Assembly: GCF_003386165.1 (NCBI RefSeq)
Contig: NZ_QRDV01000001.1
Location: forward strand, 946,758-1,010,757
DNA: 64,000 bases
Origin: Winogradskyella eximia
GTDB taxonomy: Bacteria; Bacteroidota; Bacteroidia; Flavobacteriales; Flavobacteriaceae
Reading direction: 5' to 3'
In this document: positions 16,740 through 25,551 of the stretch, piece by piece
Layout of the letters: every line of letters begins with the position of its first letter
How positions within the stretch are numbered: the stretch's first letter is position 1
Notes under the pieces: generated by a model
Databases searched by the model: none
What the model was told of the DNA's origin: nothing
Seen by the model: the letters and a program-made list of their open reading frames with translations, nothing else
Translations under genes and position numbers: made by a program

Positions 16740-18329
16740 TTATTTCATAATACGAGTTAATTGAAAAAACTTTTTGTAATCTTCAGGTATTGTATCAATG
16801 TTTAATAAAGAACCTTCTTTCATAGGAGGATAAATATCATGGTACGTTTGTACATTATAAAGACCTACACGTTTACTTATATGGTCTCTTGTTAATTCTG
16901 CTGGACTATTTAGTCCTGCAGCAGCAACAAGTTCTAAGAAACTATGAATTGTAGCTTCGTGGTAACGATTAGCTCTAGGTGCTTTATCATCTACCACCAA
17001 ACCTTTAACTAAAGAGGCATTTTGTGTGGCCACACCAACAGGGCAAGTATTGGTATTACATTGTAAAGCTTGGATACAACCAATGGCTAACATCATAGCA
17101 CGTGCACTATTACAGCCATCTGCGCCTAAGGCTAAAGCTCTTGCCATGTGGAAACCTGTAATTATTTTTCCGGCAACAATGACTTTTATATCTTTTCTAA
17201 GTCCAAAGCCAACTAAAGTATCGTGTACAAATATTAAACCTTCTCTTAATGGCATTCCCATGGAATTAGAAAACTCAACAGGTGCAGCACCAGTTCCTCC
17301 TTCACCACCATCTACAGTAATGAAATCGGGTTGAATACCTGTAAAAATCATAGCTTCACAAAAATCCATAAATTCTTGTTTCCTTCCTAAGCAGAGTTTA
17401 AAACCAATAGGTTTTCCATCAGAAAGATCTCTTAATTTTTTTATAAAATGCATAAACTGAATAGGATCAGAAAACGCGGAATGCGAAGGTGGTGAATGCA
17501 CTGCAATACCAGGTTGTACGTGCCTGATTTTAGCAATCTCTTCAGTGTTTTTTGAAGCAGGTAAAATACCACCATGCCCAGGTTTTGCACCTTGAGATAG
17601 TTTTATTTCTATCATCTTTACTTCTGGTCTTAAGGCATTTTGTTTAAATGTAGTTTCGTTAAAAGTACCATCATCATGTCTGCAACCAAAATAACCGGTT
17701 CCAACTTGCCAAATTAAATCTCCACCATTTTTTAAATGATATTCACTAATTCCACCTTCACCTGTATTATGGGCAAAATTCCCCATCTTAGCACCTTTAT
17801 TTAAAGCCAATACAGCGTTGTTACTTAAAGATCCAAAACTCATAGCCGAAATATTCAATAAGCTAGAAGAATAAGGTTGCTTACAATCCTTACCACCAAT
17901 TAATAAACGTGGAAACTCACCAATATCCTTTGGGTTGGTTTTAGCATACATGGAGTGTTCTAGCCACTCATAGCCAGAATGGTAAAGATCCATTTGCGTA
18001 CCAAAAGGTTCTGTGTCGTTTTCCCCTTTAGCTCTTCTGTATACTAGAGATCTAAGGATTCTATTTAGAGGTCTTCCTTGGGTATCTGTTTCAACAAAAT
18101 ATTGCATTATTTCTGGTCGAATAGATTCTAGTATATATCTAAATCTTCCTAGTAATGGAAAGTTTCGTCTAATGGTATGTGATGTTTGCATAATGTCAAA
18201 AACACCCATTATTACAAGTGGTCCAACTATTAAAAAAGCCCATAGAATAGGCTTCCAAATAAAAGCTATTCCGATAATTACTGAAACAAGAACGACTGAA
18301 ATAATAATAAAATACTCACGGACTTTCAT
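16740..18329 (-). CDS. FMN-binding glutamate synthase-like protein, membrane-anchored
   Basis: The 529-residue protein has two N-terminal transmembrane helices (about 6-22 and 27-44) followed by a glutamate synthase central/FMN domain. Visible landmarks are SAMSFGSLS (161-169), GEGGISEYH (190-198), KPGHGG (249-254) and the phosphate-binding VDGGEGGTGAAP (339-350). Cysteines 418, 424 and 429 in a CX5CX4C spacing match the 3Fe-4S ligands of glutamate synthase. It lacks the glutamine amidotransferase domain of full GltB, so it is not a normal glutamine-dependent GOGAT. Such stand-alone proteins may use ammonia or act as FMN oxidoreductases; the true substrate is unclear. It diverges from nhaA. 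Confidence 0.9.
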   Translation of the reverse strand: MKVREYFIIISVVLVSVIIGIAFIWKPILWAFLIVGPLVIMGVFDIMQTSHTIRRNFPLLGRFRYILESIRPEIMQYFVETDTQGRPLNRILRSLVYRRAKGENDTEPFGTQMDLYHSGYEWLEHSMYAKTNPKDIGEFPRLLIGGKDCKQPYSSSLLNISAMSFGSLSNNAVLALNKGAKMGNFAHNTGEGGISEYHLKNGGDLIWQVGTGYFGCRHDDGTFNETTFKQNALRPEVKMIEIKLSQGAKPGHGGILPASKNTEEIAKIRHVQPGIAVHSPPSHSAFSDPIQFMHFIKKLRDLSDGKPIGFKLCLGRKQEFMDFCEAMIFTGIQPDFITVDGGEGGTGAAPVEFSNSMGMPLREGLIFVHDTLVGFGLRKDIKVIVAGKIITGFHMARALALGADGCNSARAMMLAIGCIQALQCNTNTCPVGVATQNASLVKGLVVDDKAPRANRYHEATIHSFLELVAAAGLNSPAELTRDHISKRVGLYNVQTYHDIYPPMKEGSLLNIDTIPEDYKKFFQLTRIMK

Positions 18330-18587
18330 AGTGTCTACTTTAAATAAAGCGGTAAATATAAGATTACGTATTTTAATACTAAACTAAAAATGTATAGTTT
18401 ATCTTTTTTTGCTGAATATATTTCGAAATCAGTAATTCTTGTCACATATATTGTAATTCTGATAAAAATCGCTATCAGCAAAAAGTATGGCCTATAAAAT
18501 GTTGTTTTTATTTTTTTGAAATATTGATAATTCTATTTCTAGAGATAGATAACATTTAAAACTTCTTAAAGTCATCTTAATTATTTA

Positions 18588-18615
18588 TTGTTATCACATT
18601 GAAATTTTATATTTG
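18588..18615 (+). promoter_or_regulatory. Bacteroidota-type promoter for nhaA
   Basis: TTG at 18588-18590, a 17-base gap and TATATTTG at 18608-18615 match the -33 and -7 (TAnnTTTG) elements exactly. The nhaA start codon is 33 bases further on. Confidence 0.65.
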
Positions 18616-18647
18616 AAGTTAATTTTTTTCGAAATAAAACCTTTCAT

Positions 18648-19964
18648 ATGATAAAAAAAGTATTTCTCACACCATTCCAAAAATTCGTAAAAATTGAGAG
18701 CTTTAGTGGCATCTTATTAATGTTGGCTACAGTTTTAGCCTTAATTTGGGCAAATTCGCCCTATGGTGATGTGTACAGAGAAATATGGCAATATGAAATT
18801 GGTATTGTAACTGAATCTTTTGAGTTTAAAAAGCCCTTAATCTTATGGATAAACGATGGATTAATGGCGATATTCTTTTTTCTTATTGGTTTAGAAATAA
18901 AGAGAGAATTGTTAATCGGTGAACTCAATTCTCCAAAAAAGATTGCTTTTCCGTTGGTAGGTGCCATAGGAGGAATGTTGGTTCCGGTTGTTTTCTTTCT
19001 TTTGCTAAATCAAAATCCAGATACTTTTAAAGGTTGGGGAATCCCAATGGCAACTGACATTGCATTTTCATTGGCAATTTTAAATGTTTTAGGAAAACGT
19101 GTTCCATTAAGTCTTAAGGTTTTTTTAACTGCATTTGCGATTGTTGATGATATTGGAGCCGTTTTAGTAATCGCCTTATTTTATAGTGGTACAATTAATA
19201 CAACATTGCTGTTAATAGCGTTAGTGATGTTGTCGGTTTTGTATTTTCTTTCATACAGAGGTTATTATTCTAAATTCGTTATGTTTTTCTTCGGTATCAT
19301 TATTTGGTTTTTATTTTTAAAATCCGGAATTCATCCAACAGTTGCAGGAATCTTGTTAGCATTTTCGGTTCCAATTAGACAAAAAATTGATACCAGTACA
19401 TTTTTAGAACAGTTAGAGAAAGTTTACAACGATATTAAAAATGCGAGTGTATTACAAAAACCGATTCTTTCTACTGAACAAATACAGCATATAGATGATT
19501 TGGAAGATTGGTCATCTAAATTTCAATCTCCATTACAGCATTTAGAACATAACTTGCATGGTTGGGTGGCATATTTTATAATTCCAATTTTTGCACTTGC
19601 TAATGCTGGTGTGCTTATAGGTGGTTCCGATAATTTAGATACGGCATTAGTGACCAATATAGTTATTTGTTTAATTTTAGGAAAAGGGATTGGTATAACG
19701 TCTATAGTAATGCTTGCAAAAAAAATTAAGCTTATAGAAATACCAAATGATATTAGTTTTAAACAGATTTTAGGCGTTGCGTTTTTGGCTGGTATTGGGT
19801 TTACTATGGCTATCTTTATTGCGAGTTTAGCGTTTGCATCCACACCAGAATATGTAGATTCTGCTAAAATTGGTATTCTCTTAGGCTCTTTTATATCTGC
19901 CATTATTGGATATGTGATTTTACGCTTAGATTCAAAACCAAGTATTAGCCAGACAAGAGATTAA
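18648..19964 (+). CDS. nhaA: Na+/H+ antiporter NhaA
   Basis: A 438-residue polytopic membrane protein with the NhaA signature regions. These are FSGILLMLATVLALIWANS at the start, GLEIKRELLIGEL (81-93), the unwound-helix region MATDIAFSLAIL (134-145, Thr136-Asp137) and AIVDDIGAV (164-172), where Asp167/Asp168 correspond to the ion-binding pair Asp163/164 of E. coli NhaA. GIGFTMAIFIASLAF near the C-terminus is also conserved. It exchanges cytoplasmic Na+ or Li+ for external protons, fitting a marine host. A good promoter lies directly upstream. It reads away from the glutamate synthase-like gene. Confidence 0.96.
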   Translation: MIKKVFLTPFQKFVKIESFSGILLMLATVLALIWANSPYGDVYREIWQYEIGIVTESFEFKKPLILWINDGLMAIFFFLIGLEIKRELLIGELNSPKKIAFPLVGAIGGMLVPVVFFLLLNQNPDTFKGWGIPMATDIAFSLAILNVLGKRVPLSLKVFLTAFAIVDDIGAVLVIALFYSGTINTTLLLIALVMLSVLYFLSYRGYYSKFVMFFFGIIIWFLFLKSGIHPTVAGILLAFSVPIRQKIDTSTFLEQLEKVYNDIKNASVLQKPILSTEQIQHIDDLEDWSSKFQSPLQHLEHNLHGWVAYFIIPIFALANAGVLIGGSDNLDTALVTNIVICLILGKGIGITSIVMLAKKIKLIEIPNDISFKQILGVAFLAGIGFTMAIFIASLAFASTPEYVDSAKIGILLGSFISAIIGYVILRLDSKPSISQTRD

Positions 19965-20130
19965 GAATCTCTTTAAAACAAACGAAGAGTTCGTTTAAAT
20001 GCTTGGAATTTATTTATCTTAATGGGCAATGTTTTATTGATTTTGTAAACTAAGTTTGATGATTAGGTTTCCAAATTATAGTCATTTCCGTAGTTAACGA
20101 AGATGTGATGAAAAATTATAAAGTAAAATA

Positions 20131-21231
20131 ATGAGCACAACTGAACAAGCGTTAAAAGAACGGATTAAAGAACTGACTTGTCTTTATGAAGTATCTTCAA
20201 TTATTGGAAATTCTAATGCCAAACTTTTAGAAGACACTTTAAGAGCTATTGCTTTTAGCTTAAAAAACGCATTTCAATATCCGGAAAAGACTGAGATTGT
20301 TATTAGCATAGAACAGCTTTTAATTAGCACTCACGCATCATGCACATCACCTGATGAAAATTTGATGATAGAATCAAAAATCAGTATTTTCAATGAAAAC
20401 AAAGGTCAATTAATTGCATACTCTGAAGCTTCAAACTTTGAACAAATTAATTTTTTAAACGAAGAACAATTACTCTTAGATAATGTAGCAATCAAAATAG
20501 GTAGCTTGTTAGAACGTATTGAAATTCAGAAAAATGAAACATCCTTAAAACGGCAAATGGAACGTGCAGACCGTTTGGGAATATTGGGAGAAATTACTGC
20601 TGGTATTGCACACGAACTTAATACACCTTTAGCTAATATTTTGGGTTTTGCCGAATTGCTGAAAGATGATTTAAGTGCAAAAAGTGAGTCTACTGAAGAT
20701 ATTGATAAAATTATTCAGAATGCTATTTTCTCTAGGGAAGTGGTAAAGAAATTGATGTTTTTTGCTTGCGAAATGCCTCAAGAAAAGAAGCGCGTTAACA
20801 TTGTACCTAATATTAAGAACGCGATTAATTTATTAGATGCTACTTTTAGAAAAGAGCAAGTAAAATATATTGTAAAAATTGAAGAAGAGGAATTGTGGCT
20901 AAGAGCCGATCCTATTCAACTTACACAGATTATTTTTAATTTATTAATTAATGCAATATACTTTTCGCCTAAAAATGGATTAGTAACTATAGAAGCTAAA
21001 TCAACAAAAAAAGATATTGTTTTAATGATTTCTGATGAAGGAAAAGGTTTTGTAACTGAAGATTTAGATAAAATATTTCAACCATTTTTTACCACAAAAC
21101 CAACAGGTGATGGCTCAGGCTTGGGGTTAAGTGTTGTGCATGGTATTGTGGCTTCCCATAAAGGAAGTATTGTTGCAGAAAACAATAAAAATAAAGGTGC
21201 TATATTTACAATAACACTTCCAAAAGATTGA
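20131..21231 (+). CDS. Soluble sensor histidine kinase (NtrB-like)
   Basis: A 366-residue kinase without membrane helices. The N-terminal ~130 residues have a GAF-like pattern (RIKELTCLYEVSSII at 11-25 is a frequent start of such sensor domains). The HisKA domain has His161 in GIAHELNTPLANILG. The ATPase domain shows the N-box (LLINAIYFSP), G1 (SDEGKGF), the F-box region (IFQPFFTTK) and G2 (GSGLGLSVV). Its partner is the sigma-54 activator that begins nine bases after its stop, so the pair forms one operon closed by the terminator at 22655-22676. The cytoplasmic location suggests it senses an internal signal. Confidence 0.92.
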   Translation: MSTTEQALKERIKELTCLYEVSSIIGNSNAKLLEDTLRAIAFSLKNAFQYPEKTEIVISIEQLLISTHASCTSPDENLMIESKISIFNENKGQLIAYSEASNFEQINFLNEEQLLLDNVAIKIGSLLERIEIQKNETSLKRQMERADRLGILGEITAGIAHELNTPLANILGFAELLKDDLSAKSESTEDIDKIIQNAIFSREVVKKLMFFACEMPQEKKRVNIVPNIKNAINLLDATFRKEQVKYIVKIEEEELWLRADPIQLTQIIFNLLINAIYFSPKNGLVTIEAKSTKKDIVLMISDEGKGFVTEDLDKIFQPFFTTKPTGDGSGLGLSVVHGIVASHKGSIVAENNKNKGAIFTITLPKD

Positions 21232-21240
21232 TTTTAAGCT

Positions 21241-22569
21241 ATGCAGTTACGTAAAGAAAATATACTAATTGTTGATGATGATGTAAATATTATTGAACTT
21301 TTACAGCGCCATTTACAATCTTGGAACTATCATACTTTTAAGGCAGTTTCCGTAAAGGAGGCAGTGACAATTTTAAGAGATACAAATATCGATTTATTGA
21401 TAACTGATTTAAAAATGCCAGAAATTGATGGTTTTGAACTCATTAAATTTGTCTCTGAGCATTATCCTAAACTCCCTAAATTAGTTGTTACAGGTTATCC
21501 TTCCGTTCAAGATTCTCTATCTGCAATTAAATCTGGTGTGGTAGATTATTTAACAAAGCCTTTTACAAAAGACGAGTTAAAAACGGCAATATCAAAATCC
21601 TTAATTAGTCTAGAAAATAATACAATTAAGACCAATACATCTGCAGTTAATAAAGGTAAAGCTTATGGTGAACTTATAGGGAATTCAGAAAAGATAAATA
21701 AGGTTATTCAAATTATTGAGCGTGTAAAGGATAATAAAGCTACCGTTTTTATAAAAGGGGAGAGTGGTACAGGAAAAGAACTAGTGGCAAGAGCTATTCA
21801 TTATCAAGGTAAGTTTGCTAAAGCACCGTTTATTGCAGTTAATTGTGGTGCTATACCAGAAAACTTATTAGAATCGGAATTGTTTGGGTATGTAAAAGGA
21901 GCTTTTACAGGAGCAGATTCAAATAGAAATGGTTTTTTTCAAGCTGCCAATGGTGGTACTATTTTTTTAGATGAAATAGGAAATGCTTCGCTAGCAGTAC
22001 AATCGCGATTACTACGTGTGCTTCAAGAAAAAGAAGTGGTAAAAGTGGGAGCAACAAAAGCCGAAAAAGTTGATATCAGAATTATTGCTGCTACTAATAG
22101 TGATTTGCGAGAAATGATTAAGAATAACACTTTTAGGGATGACTTATTTTATAGGTTAACTGTTGTTGAAATTGATGTTGCACCATTACGAGAGCGTAAA
22201 GATGATATAGATCTTTTAGTGAATAAATTCCTTTTTAAATATGGAGAAGAGTACAAGGATCGTTTTTTAAAAATAACACCAGAAGCATTAGGTGTTTTAA
22301 AACGTTACAATTGGCCAGGTAATATTAGAGAATTAGAAAATTGCATTCAACATGCTGTTATTATGTGTGATAAAATTGTTGATATAGAACATTTACCAGA
22401 ACACATGAAATACAATATTAACTTTTCTACAGAAGAACTACAGCCATTAAAAATTATAGAAAAAAAATATATTGAAAAGGTGTTAAGAGCCACTGGTAAT
22501 AACAAAACAAAGGCAGCCGAAATTCTACAAATAGACCGTAAAACAATTCGCCAAAAACTTTCAGAATAA
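21241..22569 (+). CDS. Sigma-54-dependent response regulator (NtrC family)
   Basis: A 442-residue activator with three domains in order. The receiver (about 5-120) has Asp56 (LITDLKMP) and Lys107 (LTKPF). The AAA+ sigma-54 interaction domain (about 145-380) has Walker A GESGTGKE (173-180), GAFTGA (220-225) that contacts sigma-54, Walker B in GGTIFLDEIG and an arginine-finger region. The C-terminal Fis-type helix-turn-helix (about 408-442) includes NKTKAAEILQIDRKTIR. It should drive transcription from -24/-12 promoters on signal from the kinase upstream. The small genes and gdhA downstream are natural candidate targets, but I could not pick out a convincing -24/-12 site. Confidence 0.95.
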   Translation: MQLRKENILIVDDDVNIIELLQRHLQSWNYHTFKAVSVKEAVTILRDTNIDLLITDLKMPEIDGFELIKFVSEHYPKLPKLVVTGYPSVQDSLSAIKSGVVDYLTKPFTKDELKTAISKSLISLENNTIKTNTSAVNKGKAYGELIGNSEKINKVIQIIERVKDNKATVFIKGESGTGKELVARAIHYQGKFAKAPFIAVNCGAIPENLLESELFGYVKGAFTGADSNRNGFFQAANGGTIFLDEIGNASLAVQSRLLRVLQEKEVVKVGATKAEKVDIRIIAATNSDLREMIKNNTFRDDLFYRLTVVEIDVAPLRERKDDIDLLVNKFLFKYGEEYKDRFLKITPEALGVLKRYNWPGNIRELENCIQHAVIMCDKIVDIEHLPEHMKYNINFSTEELQPLKIIEKKYIEKVLRATGNNKTKAAEILQIDRKTIRQKLSE

Positions 22570-22654
22570 CTACTATTATTGGTGCATTTTTACGCAGTTG
22601 AGTAATTTTGTCTCAGTCTCTTCACGTTTAAGATTTTTATTATATTCCATTTAG

Positions 22655-22677
22655 CCCTTTGTTTTAAAGGGTTTTTG
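22655..22677 (+). terminator. Intrinsic terminator of the two-component operon
   Basis: CCCTTT (22655-22660), loop GTTTT, AAAGGG (22666-22671) followed by five T. It lies about 85 bases after the response regulator stop. Confidence 0.65.
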
Positions 22678-22754
22678 TGATTTCAAATTGGTTTTTAAAT
22701 ACAACGGCACATGGATTGCCTTTAGTGTGTGTATAACACTAATATGTATTAATC

Positions 22755-22919
22755 ATGAATCATTTTAATATTTGTCCAAGTTGTATGCACCGTAATTCTT
22801 GTGTGTTAACAACTCAAAAAGATAAAGTCTGGTCTTGTAGTGAATTCGATCAACAAAACCCAAAAGATGTTGTTTTAGATAAAGTAAAGCAACCTAAACG
22901 CAAACTAGAATTAGTTTAA
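22755..22919 (+). CDS. Small Cys-rich protein, 54 residues
   Basis: ATG at 22755, TAA at 22917-22919. The 54-residue product has four cysteines in the first half (Cys7, Cys10, Cys16, Cys28), CPSC followed by NSC and WSC, which looks like a compact zinc- or iron-sulfur-binding fold. The second half is charged (KQPKRKLELV at the end) and without structure-specific motifs. It sits between the sigma-54 activator operon and gdhA, on the same strand, 17 bases before another small frame. Family not recognised; a small regulatory or metal-binding protein is possible. Confidence 0.6.
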   Translation: MNHFNICPSCMHRNSCVLTTQKDKVWSCSEFDQQNPKDVVLDKVKQPKRKLELV

Positions 22920-22936
22920 TCCCTTATTTATAAATC

Positions 22937-23074
22937 ATGAATTTTAACGCTTTAATGTCTATGATAGCTAATATAGCTTCGGTAGAAAAAAAACCAAAAT
23001 TTAGATCGTCTAGAGCTAAATATATAACAGAAAAATATCACGAGAGATCTATATCTAATCGTTATTTCAAATAA
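22937..23074 (+). CDS. Small basic protein, 45 residues
   Basis: ATG at 22937, TAA at 23072-23074. The product is short and strongly basic, with the N-terminal third Met/Ile/Ala-rich and the rest Lys/Arg/Tyr/Ser-rich (KKPKFRSSRAKY). It has no cysteine and no membrane segment. Spacing from the Cys-rich small gene (17 bases) and to gdhA (22 bases) suggests one transcript. No family is recognised, and such a short frame could be spurious; the regular gene spacing is the main support. Confidence 0.4.
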   Translation: MNFNALMSMIANIASVEKKPKFRSSRAKYITEKYHERSISNRYFK

Positions 23075-23096
23075 TAGAAAAATATAAAACACAAAT

Positions 23097-24401
23097 ATGA
23101 CAGTATTAAAAGCAAGTGTAAAAAAGGCTACAAAAAAACAACCCTTAAGAGGGATGATGGATAATGTAATGGAGCAATTTAATAGTGCTGCAGATCATAT
23201 TAATCTACATCCTAATATTAGAAAAATTTTAAGTATTACCAACAATGAGATTTTGGTGAATTTTCCTGTAAAAATGGATAATGGTGATGTAGAAATATTT
23301 ACGGGTTATCGTGTGCAACATAATTCGGCATTAGGCCCTTATAAAGGTGGGTTGCGTTATCACCCAACAGTAGATTTAGATGCGGCTAGAGCATTAGCAA
23401 TGTGGATGACATGGAAAACCTCGTTAGCTGGTTTGCCTTATGGAGGTGGAAAAGGAGGAATTAAGATAGATCCTTCTAAGTATTCAGAATCTGAATTAGA
23501 GCGTATAACAAGACGTTTTACGTATGCCTTAGCGGACAATATTGGTCCTGAACATGATATACCAGCTCCAGATGTTAATACAAATAGCCAAACAATGGCA
23601 TGGATTGCAGATACTTATATGAGTACCAGACCACCTGCACAACGTACAGCAAATCAACATGTAGTAACAGGAAAACCAGATGGTAGTGGTGGATTAGAAG
23701 GAAGAGATAGAGCTACAGGCTTTGGTGTGTATTTAACTATTAAGTTTTGGGCTGAGAAGAATAATATAGATTTAAAGGGTAAGAAATACATTGTTCAAGG
23801 TTTTGGTAATGTAGGCTATTGGGCTTCACTTTTTTTAGAAAAAGATGGTGCTAAGTTAGTAGCCGTTCAAGATGCATATGGAAGCATTCAAAATCAAAAT
23901 GGGTTAAATGTTAAAAACCTATTTGATTATGCAAAACTTAATAAAGGAAGTATTGTAGATTTTCCCAATTCTGAGTCTTTGGATAAGGATGACTTCTTTG
24001 CTGTGGACTGTGATATATGTATTCCTGCAGCATTAGGAAATCAGATTACTAAGGAAAATGCACCAAAAATAAAAGCCAATTTAATTGCAGAAGGTGCTAA
24101 TGGTCCAACAAATGTTGATGGAGAAAGAATATTACTAGAAAGAGGTATAGCAATTATACCAGATATTTTGTGTAATTCTGGAGGTGTAATTGGTAGTTAT
24201 TTTGAATGGCTACAAAACAGAAATGGTGAGATATGGCATTTAGAAGAAGTTATGGATAAACTAAGTAAAAAGCTAAGAGGTTCATTTAATAAAGTCTTCG
24301 ATTATTCTGAGCGAGAAGATATCGATACGCGGACTGCTGCATTCTGTATCGCTATAGAACGCATTGAAAAGGCCTATGTACAAAGAGGTATTTTTCCTTA
24401 A
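23097..24401 (+). CDS. gdhA: Glutamate dehydrogenase
   Basis: The 434-residue enzyme interconverts glutamate and 2-oxoglutarate plus ammonia. Substrate-domain motifs are GPYKGGLRYHP near 80-90, the catalytic-lysine region LPYGGGKGGI near 114-123 and DIPAPDVNT near 155-163. The Rossmann domain has the dinucleotide loop GFGNVG near 238-243, followed by DAYGS at the end of the second strand, an acidic residue that often favours NAD. NSGGVIGSYFEW near the C-terminus is also family-typical. The neighbouring genes downstream (GreA-C-domain protein, helical protein) start 20 bases after each previous stop, so they probably share a transcript. Confidence 0.95.
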   Translation: MTVLKASVKKATKKQPLRGMMDNVMEQFNSAADHINLHPNIRKILSITNNEILVNFPVKMDNGDVEIFTGYRVQHNSALGPYKGGLRYHPTVDLDAARALAMWMTWKTSLAGLPYGGGKGGIKIDPSKYSESELERITRRFTYALADNIGPEHDIPAPDVNTNSQTMAWIADTYMSTRPPAQRTANQHVVTGKPDGSGGLEGRDRATGFGVYLTIKFWAEKNNIDLKGKKYIVQGFGNVGYWASLFLEKDGAKLVAVQDAYGSIQNQNGLNVKNLFDYAKLNKGSIVDFPNSESLDKDDFFAVDCDICIPAALGNQITKENAPKIKANLIAEGANGPTNVDGERILLERGIAIIPDILCNSGGVIGSYFEWLQNRNGEIWHLEEVMDKLSKKLRGSFNKVFDYSEREDIDTRTAAFCIAIERIEKAYVQRGIFP

Positions 24402-24420
24402 TTTTTTAGAATTAATTAAA

Positions 24421-24834
24421 ATGAAATACGGAAGTATAATATTAGAAAAGAAGGAATTTGTTTATTTAAAACGCATTCTTAATATATCTGGTTACGCAGA
24501 AGATCACGAAACGCAAAAGTGTTTAATAACATTGGCTAACGAGTTAAAGTCTGCACACATCGTTGATGATAGTGAAATGCCTAAGGATGTAATAAGGTTT
24601 AATAGTAGAGTCACCTTAGTTTTAGAAAATGGAATAGAGAAGGAATTACAACTCGTAATTCCTTCGGAAAGAGATATACAATTAAATAAAATTTCAATAC
24701 TTACACCAATGGGATCTGCATTAATAGGTTATTCAACAGATGACACAATTATTTGGGATTTTCCATCGGGAAAACAGAAAATTAAAATAATTGATGTAGA
24801 ACAAGAGGGAAAATTTAGAACTATAGAAATTTAA
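24421..24834 (+). CDS. GreA/GreB C-terminal-domain protein (Rnk-like)
   Basis: A 137-residue protein from the ATG at 24421; a longer in-frame start at 24364 would overlap gdhA by 38 bases and is less likely. The N-terminal ~50 residues are a short helical region, too short for the GreA coiled coil. The C-terminal ~85 residues match the GreA/GreB C-terminal fold: VTLVLENGIEKELQLVIP, then ISILTPMGSALIG and WDFPSGKQKIKIIDV. Proteins with this shape (Rnk type) bind RNA polymerase near the secondary channel without cleaving RNA. It lies between gdhA and a small helical protein in an apparent operon. Confidence 0.85.
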   Translation: MKYGSIILEKKEFVYLKRILNISGYAEDHETQKCLITLANELKSAHIVDDSEMPKDVIRFNSRVTLVLENGIEKELQLVIPSERDIQLNKISILTPMGSALIGYSTDDTIIWDFPSGKQKIKIIDVEQEGKFRTIEI

Positions 24835-24853
24835 CAATCTTAAATTTAAAAGT

Positions 24854-25267
24854 ATGACAACTGAAAATAATGAAATATTTCATCATGATACTGATATAGA
24901 TGTTACACACAAAATTAATTCTGTTGAGTTAAATAACTGGATGAGTCATTTAAAGTATATTAAGAAAGAGTTAGTTAATCTAATAGGTCTATGTACTAAT
25001 GAACTTAATGGAAAGTTAGACGATGCGGAAGTTATAGAGCGTTTTAATAAGAAAAAGAGTGAAAATGAAATATTATTAGATGCTTTAGTTAAATATTCTA
25101 ACTCTAGAATTGATATCGCTGAGTGCGAAGACACTCAATGCGATATGGTTTATATTAAAGAGCACGAAAGCTATCGAAGAAGCTATTTGTATCATTTAGA
25201 CAAGTATAGAAGGCTTAAAGATGAGTTTTTTAATAAGGCTCAAGGGAAGTTTTCATTGTTAAGTTAG
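24854..25267 (+). CDS. Helical protein of unknown function
   Basis: A 137-residue, charged, predominantly helical protein without signal peptide or membrane segment. The middle region (about 28-75) and the C-terminal region (about 100-130, rich in Tyr/Arg/Lys) look like two long helices joined by a turn carrying Cys94 and Cys99. It starts 20 bases after the GreA-C-domain gene and ends before a terminator at 25345. No named family can be assigned; a partner of the GreA-like protein is a possibility from position only. Confidence 0.7.
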   Translation: MTTENNEIFHHDTDIDVTHKINSVELNNWMSHLKYIKKELVNLIGLCTNELNGKLDDAEVIERFNKKKSENEILLDALVKYSNSRIDIAECEDTQCDMVYIKEHESYRRSYLYHLDKYRRLKDEFFNKAQGKFSLLS

Positions 25268-25344
25268 ACGCTGTTTCTTTATAATTAATTTTTTTAACCC
25301 TTTTACAGTTTACACTCAAAACTTTTAAGTAATCCCTAAGTTTT

Positions 25345-25382
25345 AATAACCATGAAAAGAAATTTTTATGGTTATTTTTTTT
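25345..25382 (+). terminator. Intrinsic terminator of the gdhA operon
   Basis: AATAACCAT (25345-25353) pairs with ATGGTTATT (25368-25376) and is followed by a T-run to 25382. The hairpin lies about 80 bases after the last gene of the group. Confidence 0.8.
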
Positions 25383-25551
25383 GACTTTAGTTATAGATGA
25401 GATTGATACTTTGTTTTTATGAGGTATCATTAAGTATAATGAGACTTTAAGAATAAAATAATAGTTATGAAAAAGAAATATAGATATTAGCACTTAAATT
25501 AGTGAGATAACTTTTATTTTAACCAATAAATTTATTTCAGAGTCTTATTTT

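Noticed and set aside
16740..18329. Complete glutamate synthase
   Set aside because: The glutaminase domain and the C-terminal GXGXG helix domain are missing and there is no small subunit gene beside it.
24364..24834. Longer start for the GreA-C-domain gene
   Set aside because: It would overlap the 3' end of gdhA by 38 bases and adds residues not matching the family; the ATG at 24421 fits the fold and the gap.
25230..25493. 87-codon minus-strand frame
   Set aside because: Overlaps the end of the plus-strand gene and the terminator hairpin at 25345-25382, and has no protein features.
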